A DNA stretch of 64,000 nt from Lentzea kentuckyensis. GTDB taxonomy: Bacteria; Actinomycetota; Actinomycetes; Mycobacteriales; Pseudonocardiaceae. The stretch is taken from the NCBI RefSeq assembly GCF_002150765.1, contig NZ_MUYM01000136.1:1-64000 (forward strand), written 5' to 3'. The notes below the pieces were generated by a model. That model saw only the letters and a list, made by a program, of their open reading frames with translations, was not told where the DNA came from and searched no databases. The first letter of the stretch is position 1. Each line of letters starts with the position of its first letter. Shown here in pieces: positions 33,126 to 40,654 of the stretch. The translations under genes and the position numbers were made by a program.

Positions 33126-34768
33126 CAGCTACCCGCGGGCTTCAGCTTCATGACGATCTGCAGGGCGTTCGGCAGGGTCGCCTGCGGCGGACCGTACGGG
33201 TCCTCGTCGGACGGCCAGCCGACCCAGCTCTTCGTGCTGTACTCAGCACCGATCGGGCCCGCCGAGGTCGGGATCATCGGCACCTGCTCCACCATGATCT
33301 TCTGCAGCACCGCGAGGCTCTTCGCCCGCGTCGCGTCGTCCGCCGCGTTCGCGTACTCGGCCAGCGCCGCGGTCGCCTCGGGGCTGTTGTAACGGCCGAA
33401 GTTCACCGCCGCGGTCTGCCCGACCGGCTTGATCTCCGCGCCGTCCATGATGTTCTGGTACATCTCGTACGGCGTCGCGCCGGTGTTGGTCCAGCGCAAC
33501 GAGCCCTGGAACGCGCCGTTCGCGAAGTCGGTCGTCCACGCGTCCGCGGTCTGCGTGCGCACGGTCGCCTCGATGCCGATCTTCTTCAGGTCGCTCTTGA
33601 TGATGTCGAGCACCGTCAGGTAGTCGGACCAGCCGGACGGGTTGGTCAGCTCGATCGTCACCGGCTTGCCACCGGGCGCCTTGAGCACCCCACCGTCCAC
33701 GGTGAACCCCGCGGCGGTCAGCTTCTGCTTGGCCTTGTCGACGTCGACCTTGAACCGCGCGTCCTTGTACTCGGGTGCGAGGAACGAGTCACCGGCGGGC
33801 AACGGCATGCCGGTGGGCGACTCGAGCTTCGGGAACAGGCGGGCCTCACCGCGGACGAAGATCGTCTCGCGGTCGATCACGTCGCTCATCGCCGCGCGCA
33901 GGGCCGGGTTGTCGAACGGCGCGACCGTGGTGTTGAGCCACAGGCCGTGGATGCCGAGCCCCGCGGGGAACCACAGCTTGTGGTTCGCGGGGTCCTTGTC
34001 GACGTAGAGCTTCTGGTAGTCCGGGATGAAGACGTACGACCACTGGCTCGCGCCCGACGCCAGCGCGGTGGTCTGCGCCGTGTTGTCGTTGTACGAGGTG
34101 TACTGGATCTCCGGCACCTTGGGCAGTTCCTGCCAGTACTCGGTGCGCCGCGCGATCGTGACGGTCTGCGAGGTGAACGACTTCAGCTGGTACGGACCCG
34201 TGCCGACGGGGTTCGGGTTCGTGTAGGTCGTCGGGTCCGGGACGGTGCTCCAGACGTGCTGCGGAACCACCATCGCGCTGATGACCTTGTTGCGGTTCAC
34301 GAACTGCGGCGAGGCGAACGTGACCTCGACCTTGCCGTCCGGCGTCGCCGTCGCGGTCTCGACCTTGAGCGAGTCGCGGTTGTTGAGCGCCGGCCACTTC
34401 TTCAGGATCTCGTACGAGAAGGCGACGTCAGCGGCCGTGAGCGGCTTGCCGTCGGACCACTTCACGTTCTCCCGGATCGTGAAGGTGACCTTCTTGTAGT
34501 TGTCCGTCCAGTCCCACTTCGTCGCGAGCCACGGCACCGGTTCCTGGGCCGGGCGCGTGTTGTTCACGAACGCCAGCGGCTCGTAGATCTGGTAGCGGTA
34601 GCCGAGCGAACCCGCCGCCGACGTGGGCAGGAACGGGTTGTGGTTCTCGGTCAGCGGCCCGTTGGGCATGCCCACGGTCAACACTCCGGAGGCCTTGGTA
34701 GCACCGCCGGAGGAGCAACCGGTCGCCGCGAGCGCCAGTGCCAGCGCGACGATGATTGTTCTGCGCAT
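33125..34768 (-). CDS. Solute-binding lipoprotein, SBP family 5 (probable oligosaccharide binding)
   Basis: 547 residues. Signal peptide with lipobox AATGC; the mature protein is an SBP_bac_5 cluster-C binding protein, with YQIYEPLAFVNN, TFTIRENVKWSDGKPLTAADVAFSYEILKK (family signature) and VGTGPYQLKSF. Cluster-C proteins usually bind peptides, but a branch binds cellobiose and other beta-oligosaccharides. The flanking GH1 enzyme and CebR-like operator support sugar binding. The assignment to cello-oligosaccharides is an inference from these neighbours. First structural gene of the operon; the operator lies 29 bp upstream of its start. Confidence 0.88.
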   Translation of the reverse strand: MRRTIIVALALALAATGCSSGGATKASGVLTVGMPNGPLTENHNPFLPTSAAGSLGYRYQIYEPLAFVNNTRPAQEPVPWLATKWDWTDNYKKVTFTIRENVKWSDGKPLTAADVAFSYEILKKWPALNNRDSLKVETATATPDGKVEVTFASPQFVNRNKVISAMVVPQHVWSTVPDPTTYTNPNPVGTGPYQLKSFTSQTVTIARRTEYWQELPKVPEIQYTSYNDNTAQTTALASGASQWSYVFIPDYQKLYVDKDPANHKLWFPAGLGIHGLWLNTTVAPFDNPALRAAMSDVIDRETIFVRGEARLFPKLESPTGMPLPAGDSFLAPEYKDARFKVDVDKAKQKLTAAGFTVDGGVLKAPGGKPVTIELTNPSGWSDYLTVLDIIKSDLKKIGIEATVRTQTADAWTTDFANGAFQGSLRWTNTGATPYEMYQNIMDGAEIKPVGQTAAVNFGRYNSPEATAALAEYANAADDATRAKSLAVLQKIMVEQVPMIPTSAGPIGAEYSTKSWVGWPSDEDPYGPPQATLPNALQIVMKLKPAGS

Positions 34769-34796
34769 GGGGGAATCTCCCGATACGACGATGCAT

Positions 34797-34808
34797 GAGA
34801 GCGCTCTC
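34797..34808. promoter_or_regulatory. CebR-like operator of the sugar uptake operon
   Basis: GAGAGCGCTCTC palindrome within GCATGAGAGCGCTCTCTCATGC, 29 bp before the ATG (34768) of the binding-protein gene. It matches the central GAGCGCTC of the CebR box TGGGAGCGCTCCCA. The identical 13-mer is found at 20799-20811. The LacI repressor encoded just upstream is the likely ligand. Confidence 0.8.
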
Positions 34809-34826
34809 TCATGCGTACGGCGAACT

Positions 34827-34855
34827 CCGCCAGGCCGCGTGCGAAAGCCTGGCGG
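34827..34855 (-). terminator. Terminator of the LacI gene
   Basis: CCGCCAGGC (34827-34835) pairs with GCCTGGCGG (34847-34855), 9 bp, with an 11-base loop. It lies 31 bp downstream of the LacI stop at 34886 and just upstream of the operator, separating the repressor transcript from the sugar operon. No T-run. Confidence 0.65.
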
Positions 34856-34885
34856 GTTCGTTTCAGTTGTGGTGGAGCGGGTGGG

Positions 34886-35881
34886 TCAGGGCGCGGATTC
34901 GCGCACGATCAACGAGGTGGGCAGCACCAGCGGGTGGTCGGGCATCGGCTGCCCCTCGAGCGTGGAGAGCAGCATCCGCGCGGCGGCGGCACCCATCTCC
35001 TGGCCGGGCTGGCGGATCGTCGTCAGCCGCGGTTCGGTGTGGTTCGCGACCGGGACGTCGTCGAAGCCGACCACGGACACGTCCTCGGGGACGGACCGGC
35101 CGGCCTCGCGCAGCGCCCGCAGCACGCCGACCGCCGAGAGGTCGTTGTGCGCGAACACGGCGTCGAACGGGACACCGCTCGCGATGAGCTTGTCGACGGC
35201 GACCTCACCACCCTCGGTGGTGAAGTCGCCGTCGACGATGAGGTCCGGGTGCAGCGTCAGGCCCGCTTCCGCCAAAGCGAGCCGGAACCCGTCCAGCCTC
35301 GCCTGAGTGCACCCGAAGTGCGGAGGTCCGGTGACGACGGCGAACCTGCGGCGACCAGCCGCGACGAGGTGCCTCGCGACGTCCGCGCCTCCCTGCCGGT
35401 TCGTCGTCGTCACCGAAGGGAACTCCGGGTGCGAGCCGCGATCGTCGATCATGACGACCGGCAGTCCCGCCCGGTAGAGCGTGGAGATGTAGTGCAGGGT
35501 GTCCGGCGGCTCGACCACGAGCAGGCCGTCGAAGGCGTTGGCGGACACGTGGTTCGCGAACTGGTTCAGCGACTCCGGCCCGCGGTTGATCGTGTAGAGC
35601 AGCAGCCCGTACCCGTCGGCTTCGAGCGTGTCGACGATGCCCTGCAGGACCTCGCCCATCCACGGCCAGGTGAGCGACGGCGCGAGCATGCCGACCGTGC
35701 GAGTGCGCCCCCGTGCCAGGCCGACCGCACGTGCGCTGGGCACGTACCCGATCTCGTCGATGACCTTGCGCACGCGCTGCGCGGTGGAGGCGTCCACGTC
35801 CGGCTTACCGTTCAGCACACGTGACACGGTCGCTTTGGACACCTGGGCGCGTTGGGCGACCTCTGCGATCGTGACACGCAT
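34886..35881 (-). CDS. LacI family repressor, CebR-like
   Basis: 331 residues. HTH RVTIAEVAQRAQVSKATVSRVLNGKPDVDASTAQRVRKVIDEIGYVPSARAVGLARGRT (about 1-58), followed by a periplasmic-binding-protein-like effector domain (about 60-331). VSKATVSRVLN and the hinge LARGRTRTVG are LacI signatures. ATG 35881 has GGAAGGAAG six bases upstream. It heads the sugar operon and should repress it through GAGAGCGCTCTC until a cello-oligosaccharide binds. Its own upstream region carries GAAACCGGTTTC, so it may also be controlled by another LacI-type protein or itself. Confidence 0.93.
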   Translation of the reverse strand: MRVTIAEVAQRAQVSKATVSRVLNGKPDVDASTAQRVRKVIDEIGYVPSARAVGLARGRTRTVGMLAPSLTWPWMGEVLQGIVDTLEADGYGLLLYTINRGPESLNQFANHVSANAFDGLLVVEPPDTLHYISTLYRAGLPVVMIDDRGSHPEFPSVTTTNRQGGADVARHLVAAGRRRFAVVTGPPHFGCTQARLDGFRLALAEAGLTLHPDLIVDGDFTTEGGEVAVDKLIASGVPFDAVFAHNDLSAVGVLRALREAGRSVPEDVSVVGFDDVPVANHTEPRLTTIRQPGQEMGAAAARMLLSTLEGQPMPDHPLVLPTSLIVRESAP

Positions 35882-35905
35882 GCCGAACTTCCTTCCGCCG
35901 CCTCT

Positions 35906-35931
35906 GAAACCGGTTTCGGTACCGGTTCCGA
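35906..35931. promoter_or_regulatory. Tandem LacI-type palindromes upstream of the LacI gene
   Basis: GAAACCGGTTTC (35906-35917) is a perfect 12-bp palindrome with a central CG, followed directly by the related GGTACCGGTTCC. The central ACCGGT is shared by both. This architecture is typical of LacI family operators. They lie 25-50 bp upstream of the LacI ATG (35881). Confidence 0.65.
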
Positions 35932-35992
35932 CGAGGTGTGACGGAGTCAACAGCCTGACGTGAGCATTAGTCAAGACTCTTACCCGAAGTTC

Positions 35993-36121
35993 GTGGGAGC
36001 GTTTCCACGGCTGATCACATCACCGCAGGTGAGACCGGATCACATGGCTGTGATCGGGAAATCTTGATCGAGCCCGCGTTTCCGGTATCACTGCTCCGAA
36101 CGGAGCACTGAAACGCTCCCC
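35993..36121. promoter_or_regulatory. Palindrome-rich divergent intergenic region
   Basis: Several dyads are packed here: GTGGGAGCGTTTCCAC (35993-36008); GATCACA-tggc-TGTGATC, a perfect 7-4-7 (36038-36055); TGCTCCG-aa-CGGAGCA (36092-36107); and AAACGCTCCC (36111-36120), the inverse of GGGAGCGTTT at 35996-36005. The inverted pair lies 105 bp apart. They sit between the LacI gene and the MOSC gene, so they could serve either promoter. No gene is visible in 35882-36139. Confidence 0.5.
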
Positions 36122-36139
36122 AGGTGATCGTGCACAATC

Positions 36140-36685
36140 ATGGGCATGGGGGTTGTCACGGCAGTAAGCCGCAGCGAGGAGTACACGTTCACCAAGCCCG
36201 CCCGTTCGAGCATCACCCTGCTCGCGGGACTGGGCGTCGAGGGCGACGTCCACCAGGGCGTCACCGTGAAGCACCGGTCCCGGGTCGCACAGGACCCGAC
36301 GCAGCCGAACCTGCGGCAGGTGCACCTGATGCACGCCGAGCTGTTCGACGAGTTGCGGGACAAGGGTCACGCGGTCGAGCCGGGTGAGATCGGCGAGAAC
36401 GTCACGACGCGCGGAATCGACCTGCTCGGCCTGCCCACCGGGACGTTGCTGCACCTCGGGCCCGAGGCCGTGGTCGAGGTGACCGGCCTGCGCAATCCGT
36501 GCGTGCAGATCGACGCGTTCTCGAAGGGGCTGCTCAAGGAGGTCGTGGGCAAGGGCGCCGACGGCGAGCTGATCCGGCGCGCGGGCATCATGTCCGTGGT
36601 GCTGGTGGGCGGGGTCGTGCGCCCCGGCGACGAGATCCGGGTGGAACTGCCGGCCGAGCCGCACCGCCCGCTGGAGAAGGTCTAA
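36140..36685 (+). CDS. MOSC domain protein
   Basis: 181 residues (or 179 from ATG 36146). A single MOSC domain: VSRSEEYTFTKPARSSITLLAGLGVEGDVHQG at the start, then GEIGENVTTRGIDLL, and LRNPCVQID, whose conserved Cys is the reactive residue in MOCO sulfurase C-terminal domains, and RRAGIMSVVLVGGVVRPGD. Stand-alone MOSC proteins bind molybdenum cofactor or move sulfur. Substrate unknown. Divergent from the LacI gene across a palindrome-rich region. Confidence 0.88.
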   Translation: MGMGVVTAVSRSEEYTFTKPARSSITLLAGLGVEGDVHQGVTVKHRSRVAQDPTQPNLRQVHLMHAELFDELRDKGHAVEPGEIGENVTTRGIDLLGLPTGTLLHLGPEAVVEVTGLRNPCVQIDAFSKGLLKEVVGKGADGELIRRAGIMSVVLVGGVVRPGDEIRVELPAEPHRPLEKV

Positions 36686-36736
36686 CCATGAACGGCGCTT
36701 TTGTGGACCTGTGGTCCACAAAAGCGCCGTTCATGG
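36686..36736. terminator. 23-bp perfect hairpin between convergent genes
   Basis: Arms 36686-36708 and 36714-36736 pair perfectly over 23 bp (CCATGAACGGCGCTTTTG... with its complement), loop ctgtg. The 5' arm carries CTTTTG and the 3' arm CAAAAG, so each direction has a short T-run inside the stem. It starts directly at the MOSC stop and ends 14 bp before the hydrolase stop: an efficient bidirectional terminator. Its perfection also suggests a dispersed repeat of this lineage. Confidence 0.85.
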
Positions 36737-36749
36737 CCAGCGCCAGCGG

Positions 36750-37484
36750 TTAGTTGCCGAAGTGGTCGTCGAGGATCACCGAGATCGTTCTCGGCGCCTC
36801 GACGACCGCCAGGTGCGCCGCGTCCCCGACGATGTAGAGCTCCGAGTCCGGCAGGTCGTCCGCGATGTGCCGCGCGCACTCCGGTGGCGTCGAGTGGTCC
36901 TGCGCCGCCGCGACCACCACGGTCGGCACGTCGATCTTCTCCAGGTCCGGCCGCAGGTCCATGTCCCGAATCGCTTCAGCACAGGCGATGTACGACGCGA
37001 CGTCGACGTTCAGCAACTCGGCGCGGAACCGGGCCACGACCGCGGGCGAGAACGCCGGCGTGAACCAGCGGGACACCACCGCGTCCGCGATCGCCGGCAT
37101 CCCCCGCGAGCGCAACGCGCTGATCCGTTCGTCCCAACCGGACTTGTCCGGATACCAGGCCGTGGTGCAGACCAGTGCCAGCCGGGAGACCCGGTCGGTG
37201 TGCGCGGCGAGCCACATGCCCACCATGCCGCCGAGGGACACACCGCAGTAGTGCACCTGGCGCAGTCCCAAGTGGTCCAACAGCTCCACGACGTCCGTGG
37301 CCAGCGCCTCGATCGTGCACGTGCCGGGAACCGGCGCGCTGGAACCGTGACCTCGGTGGTCGAAGCGCAGGAGCCGGAACGGGAGCGAGAAGTCGCGCCA
37401 CAGGTCGGTGCTCGTGCCGAGCGCGTTCCCGAGCACCAGCACCGGTGCGTCTTCCGGTCCGGTCAGCGTGTGATGCGGGATCAC
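36750..37484 (-). CDS. Alpha/beta hydrolase, PcaD-like (3-oxoadipate enol-lactonase type)
   Basis: 244 residues. VLVLGNALGTSTDLW (oxyanion region), DHRGHGSSAPV, nucleophile elbow YCGVSLGGMVGMWLA (Ser), then the acid in AAAQDHSTP and His in DAAHLAVVEAP. The NALGT...LW start and GVSLGGMVG fit PcaD, which opens beta-ketoadipate enol-lactone in aromatic catabolism. No other pca gene is nearby, so another lactone or ester is equally possible. GTG 37484 has GGGAGG eight bases upstream; 37493 is an alternative. Confidence 0.82.
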   Translation of the reverse strand: MIPHHTLTGPEDAPVLVLGNALGTSTDLWRDFSLPFRLLRFDHRGHGSSAPVPGTCTIEALATDVVELLDHLGLRQVHYCGVSLGGMVGMWLAAHTDRVSRLALVCTTAWYPDKSGWDERISALRSRGMPAIADAVVSRWFTPAFSPAVVARFRAELLNVDVASYIACAEAIRDMDLRPDLEKIDVPTVVVAAAQDHSTPPECARHIADDLPDSELYIVGDAAHLAVVEAPRTISVILDDHFGN

Positions 37485-37706
37485 CGGGGTCACCTCCCTG
37501 CTCCGACGGTTGCGAGTCTGCAGGGAGTTTTCCCAGGCCGCACCCCGAATCCACATCGGACGGCACCGGTCGGGCTCGGCCGTAAGCGTGATGAGACGCG
37601 GACAGCTTCACGTTCTTTGACAACCACCGGCCTGGCCCCCGCCGTAACGCCGTTACGGGGAGCAGAATGAGGGCTTGCCTCCGCCACCGACCTCACCGGG
37701 AAGCCG

Positions 37707-38606
37707 ATGAACTCCGTTGCTCCGTTCGCGCACGAGGCCCTGTTCTACCGGGACGAGGACGACTTCCTCTCCGGTACGACCAGATTCGTGGCGGACGGTG
37801 TGCACAGAGGCGAGCCCGTGCTGGTCGCTGTGCCGGAGCCGAGCATCGCTCTGCTGCGCGGACGCCTGGGCGGGCAGGCGGACCAGGTGCACTTCATCGA
37901 CATGACCGAGGCCGGCCGCAATCCCGGCCGGATCATCCCCGGCGTGCTGATGGCGTTCAGCGCGAGCGCCCCGCAGAGCCGGGTGCGCATGGTGGGCGAG
38001 CCGGTGTGGCCAGGACGCACCGAACTCGAGTATCCGGCGTGCGTGCAGCACGAGGCGTTGATCAACACGGCGTTCGAGGGGCGCAGCGGCACCTTGATGT
38101 GCACCTACAACGCCGGCTCGCTGCCGGACCACGTGCTGGAGGACGCCCGGCGCACGCACCCGGTCGTGATCGACGGCGCCAAACGGATCGCGAGCGAGTG
38201 GTACACCGACCCGGCCGGCCTGGCCGACATCTACAACGTGCCGTTGCCACCGCCACCGGCGACGGCCGAGGAGCACAACTTCTCCGTCGGCACGCTCGCG
38301 CACATGCGCAAGCTCGTGTCGGCGTACGCGTCGTGGCTGCGCCGTCAGCAGGTCGAGGATCTGGTGCTCGCGGTCAACGAGCTCGCGACGAACAGCATTC
38401 TGCACGCGTCGGGCCGCGGGGTGCTGCGCATGTGGCGTGAGGGCGACACCGCCGTGTGTGAAGTGAGCGACTCGGGCAGGGGGTTTCCGCCGTCGTTCAC
38501 CGGCCTGTCCGGCTTCGGAATCGTGATGGTGAACCTGTTGTGTGACCTGGTTCGCACCCACACGAGTCACAGCGGTACCACCGTTCGAGTGTACTTGGGC
38601 CGGTAG
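37707..38606 (+). CDS. MEDS-domain sensor fused to anti-sigma-type ATPase
   Basis: 299 residues. The N-terminal MEDS domain (about 8-170) begins APFAHEALFYRDEDDFLSGTTRFVADGV and includes PALIVMMG-like strands with YNAGSLPDHVLEDARRTHP; MEDS is the sensor part of DcmR and related proteins. The C-terminal HATPase_c domain (about 185-299) has the N-box AVNELATNSILHASGRG and the G-box SDSGRGFPPSF, GLSGFGIVMV. It lacks a phospho-acceptor His, so it should be an RsbW/SpoIIAB-like serine kinase that releases or holds a sigma or anti-anti-sigma factor. Signal and partner unknown. Weak GGAAG ribosome site. Confidence 0.87.
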   Translation: MNSVAPFAHEALFYRDEDDFLSGTTRFVADGVHRGEPVLVAVPEPSIALLRGRLGGQADQVHFIDMTEAGRNPGRIIPGVLMAFSASAPQSRVRMVGEPVWPGRTELEYPACVQHEALINTAFEGRSGTLMCTYNAGSLPDHVLEDARRTHPVVIDGAKRIASEWYTDPAGLADIYNVPLPPPPATAEEHNFSVGTLAHMRKLVSAYASWLRRQQVEDLVLAVNELATNSILHASGRGVLRMWREGDTAVCEVSDSGRGFPPSFTGLSGFGIVMVNLLCDLVRTHTSHSGTTVRVYLGR

Positions 38607-38667
38607 AGAGTCAGCGCCATCTCATAGAAATGCGTTCGACACGCGAACCTGGTTGCCTGACACACCT

Positions 38668-39966
38668 ATGACAGACCACCTCTCCCCCCTCGACATCGCC
38701 TTCCTCGCCATGGAGGGCAACAGCAATCCGTTGCACCTCGGCGCGGTCGCGACCTTCGCACCCTCCACTCCGGTGCATCCGGCTCGCATCGCCGCCGTGC
38801 TGTGCGAACGGGCGCAGGAGATTCCGCGCCTGCGCCAGCGCGCCCGCACGTCGTTGCTGGGTGGCGCGCGCTGGGTGGAGGATCCCGGCTTCGCGCCGGA
38901 GGATCACGTCTTCACGCACCACGTGCGCGGCCGGGAACGGTTCGCCACCTTGGTCTCCCACCTCATGGCGCAGCCGCTGGACCTCGCGCGCCCGCCGTGG
39001 GAGCTGCACGTCGTCACCGGCCTCGCGGGAGGCCGGTTCGCCGTCGTCGCCAAGCTGCACCACTCGCTGTGCGACGGCATGAAGGCCGTTGGCCTGGGGA
39101 TTCAGCTGTTCGACCCGTCGCGGCTGTCCATTCCGGACGTTCCGCCCCAGCCGGAGAGGTCGATCATCCCGTCGATCCCGTCGCTGCGCGGGATCAAGGA
39201 CACCCTCGACATCGCCTCGTCGGTGCTGCTGAACACCCGCCCGCCGACGTTGAACTCGCCGGTGCTCACCTCGTCGACCCGGCCGCGCCGCGTGGTGATG
39301 TCCAGGCTGGATCTCGCGGACGTGCACCGAATCCGGCGCGCACACGGCGGCACGGTGAACGACGTGCTGCTCGCGCTCGTCACGGGTGCGTTGCGGCACT
39401 GGCTGTCCGCGCACGGCAGCGCCGGACCGTCGTCGGTCGTCCGCGCCCTGATCCCGGTTAACCAGCGCTCACGCTCCGGTGACGCGGCGTCGGGCAACCA
39501 GATCTCGGGGTTCCTGGTGGCGCTGCCCGTGGGCGAGCCGGATCCGGTGGACCGACTGCGCGACATCCGCCAGCAGATGGAGTCGGCGAAGGCGGCCGGA
39601 CCCGACCGCGGCGCGGGCGCGTTGCCCCGCCTGGCGGACAAGGTGCCGCCACTCGTGCACCGCCTGGCCGCGCCGGTGGCCTCCCGCTGTGCCCCGTTGC
39701 TGTTCGACACGCTGGTCACGTCGGTGCCGCTGCCGTCCGTGCCGCTGTCCCTCGACGGCGCCGCGCTGTGCGAGATGTACCCGGTGGCCCCGGTCGCGCC
39801 CGGCCACGCGGTGGGCGTCGCGCTGTCGGTGTACCGGTCGTCCGTGCACGTCTGCCTGAACACGAACCAGTCGTGGATGTCCGACGCGCAGTGGCTCGAC
39901 GGCGTGCTGCGGCGCGAGGTGGCGTCCCTTCAGGACGCGCGCGAGCTGGTGGGTTTGCCGAGGTAG
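38668..39966 (+). CDS. Wax ester synthase/diacylglycerol acyltransferase (WS/DGAT)
   Basis: 432 residues. Active-site motif HHSLCDG (HHxxxDG), N-terminal LSPLDIAFLAMEGNSNPLHLGAVATF, and the second conserved block SGNQISGFLVALPVGEPDP (the typical NxxSxxxxxLP pattern). It should acylate diacylglycerol or fatty alcohols and store neutral lipid at the membrane; storage lipids are common in this group of bacteria. ATG 38668. Followed 22 bp later by the HAD gene. Confidence 0.92.
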   Translation: MTDHLSPLDIAFLAMEGNSNPLHLGAVATFAPSTPVHPARIAAVLCERAQEIPRLRQRARTSLLGGARWVEDPGFAPEDHVFTHHVRGRERFATLVSHLMAQPLDLARPPWELHVVTGLAGGRFAVVAKLHHSLCDGMKAVGLGIQLFDPSRLSIPDVPPQPERSIIPSIPSLRGIKDTLDIASSVLLNTRPPTLNSPVLTSSTRPRRVVMSRLDLADVHRIRRAHGGTVNDVLLALVTGALRHWLSAHGSAGPSSVVRALIPVNQRSRSGDAASGNQISGFLVALPVGEPDPVDRLRDIRQQMESAKAAGPDRGAGALPRLADKVPPLVHRLAAPVASRCAPLLFDTLVTSVPLPSVPLSLDGAALCEMYPVAPVAPGHAVGVALSVYRSSVHVCLNTNQSWMSDAQWLDGVLRREVASLQDARELVGLPR

Positions 39967-39988
39967 AGCCCCGGGAAAACCTGGCGGC

Positions 39989-40654
39989 ATGAGCAACACC
40001 CTGGTCCTCGACGTCGACGGCACCCTCGTCGACACCAACTACCACCACACGGTGGCGTGGCTGCGCGCTTTCGGCAGCGTCGACGTCACCGTGCCCGCGT
40101 GGCGCGTGCACCGCGCGATCGGCATGGGCGGCGACAAACTGGTGGCCGCCGTCGCCGGCGACAAGGTGGAGCAGGACCACGGCGACGCGCTGCGGGCCGC
40201 GTGGGAACGGTGCTTCGACGAGATCATCGACGAGATCCAGCCGCTGGAGGGCGCGCACCGCCTGGTCCGTGCCGCGACCGAGATGGGCCTGGCCGTCGTG
40301 CTCGCCAGCTCGGGCAAGCGCAAGCACATCGAGCACTACCTCAAGCTGATCGATCCGGGTGACGTCGCGTGGACGTCCTCCGACGACGTCGACGACAGCA
40401 AACCGGCGCCCGACCTCATCCAGGTAGCGCTGGGCGAGGTGAAGAGCTCCCGCGCGGTCGTGATCGGCGACTCGGTGTGGGACTGCGAGGCCGCCGGCCG
40501 GGCCGGGCTGCCCTCGATCGGGCTGCTGACCGGTGGGTTCAGCGAGGACGAGCTGTTCGACCACGGGGCCTCGGCGGTGTACCCGGACCTCGACTCGCTG
40601 CGGGCCGAGCTGGCCGACCTGCCGTTCGCCGAGGTGAACGAACCCGACGCCTAG
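39989..40654 (+). CDS. HAD family hydrolase, phosphoglycolate phosphatase-like
   Basis: 221 residues. Motif I VLDVDGTLVDTNY (nucleophile Asp), motif II VVLASSGKR, Lys in DDSKPAPDL (motif III), motif IV VVIGDSVWDCEAA. The cap is of the C1 helical type (about 15-85). The enzyme should hydrolyse a small phosphate ester such as a sugar phosphate. Its stop overlaps the convergent kinase stop by sharing CTAG (40651-40654). No operator seen. Confidence 0.9.
   Translation: MSNTLVLDVDGTLVDTNYHHTVAWLRAFGSVDVTVPAWRVHRAIGMGGDKLVAAVAGDKVEQDHGDALRAAWERCFDEIIDEIQPLEGAHRLVRAATEMGLAVVLASSGKRKHIEHYLKLIDPGDVAWTSSDDVDDSKPAPDLIQVALGEVKSSRAVVIGDSVWDCEAAGRAGLPSIGLLTGGFSEDELFDHGASAVYPDLDSLRAELADLPFAEVNEPDA

Noticed and set aside
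36020..36721. A 233-codon minus frame opposite the MOSC gene
   Set aside because: Antisense of the MOSC coding sequence, His/Gln/Arg-rich, crosses the palindrome-rich region and the 23-bp hairpin.
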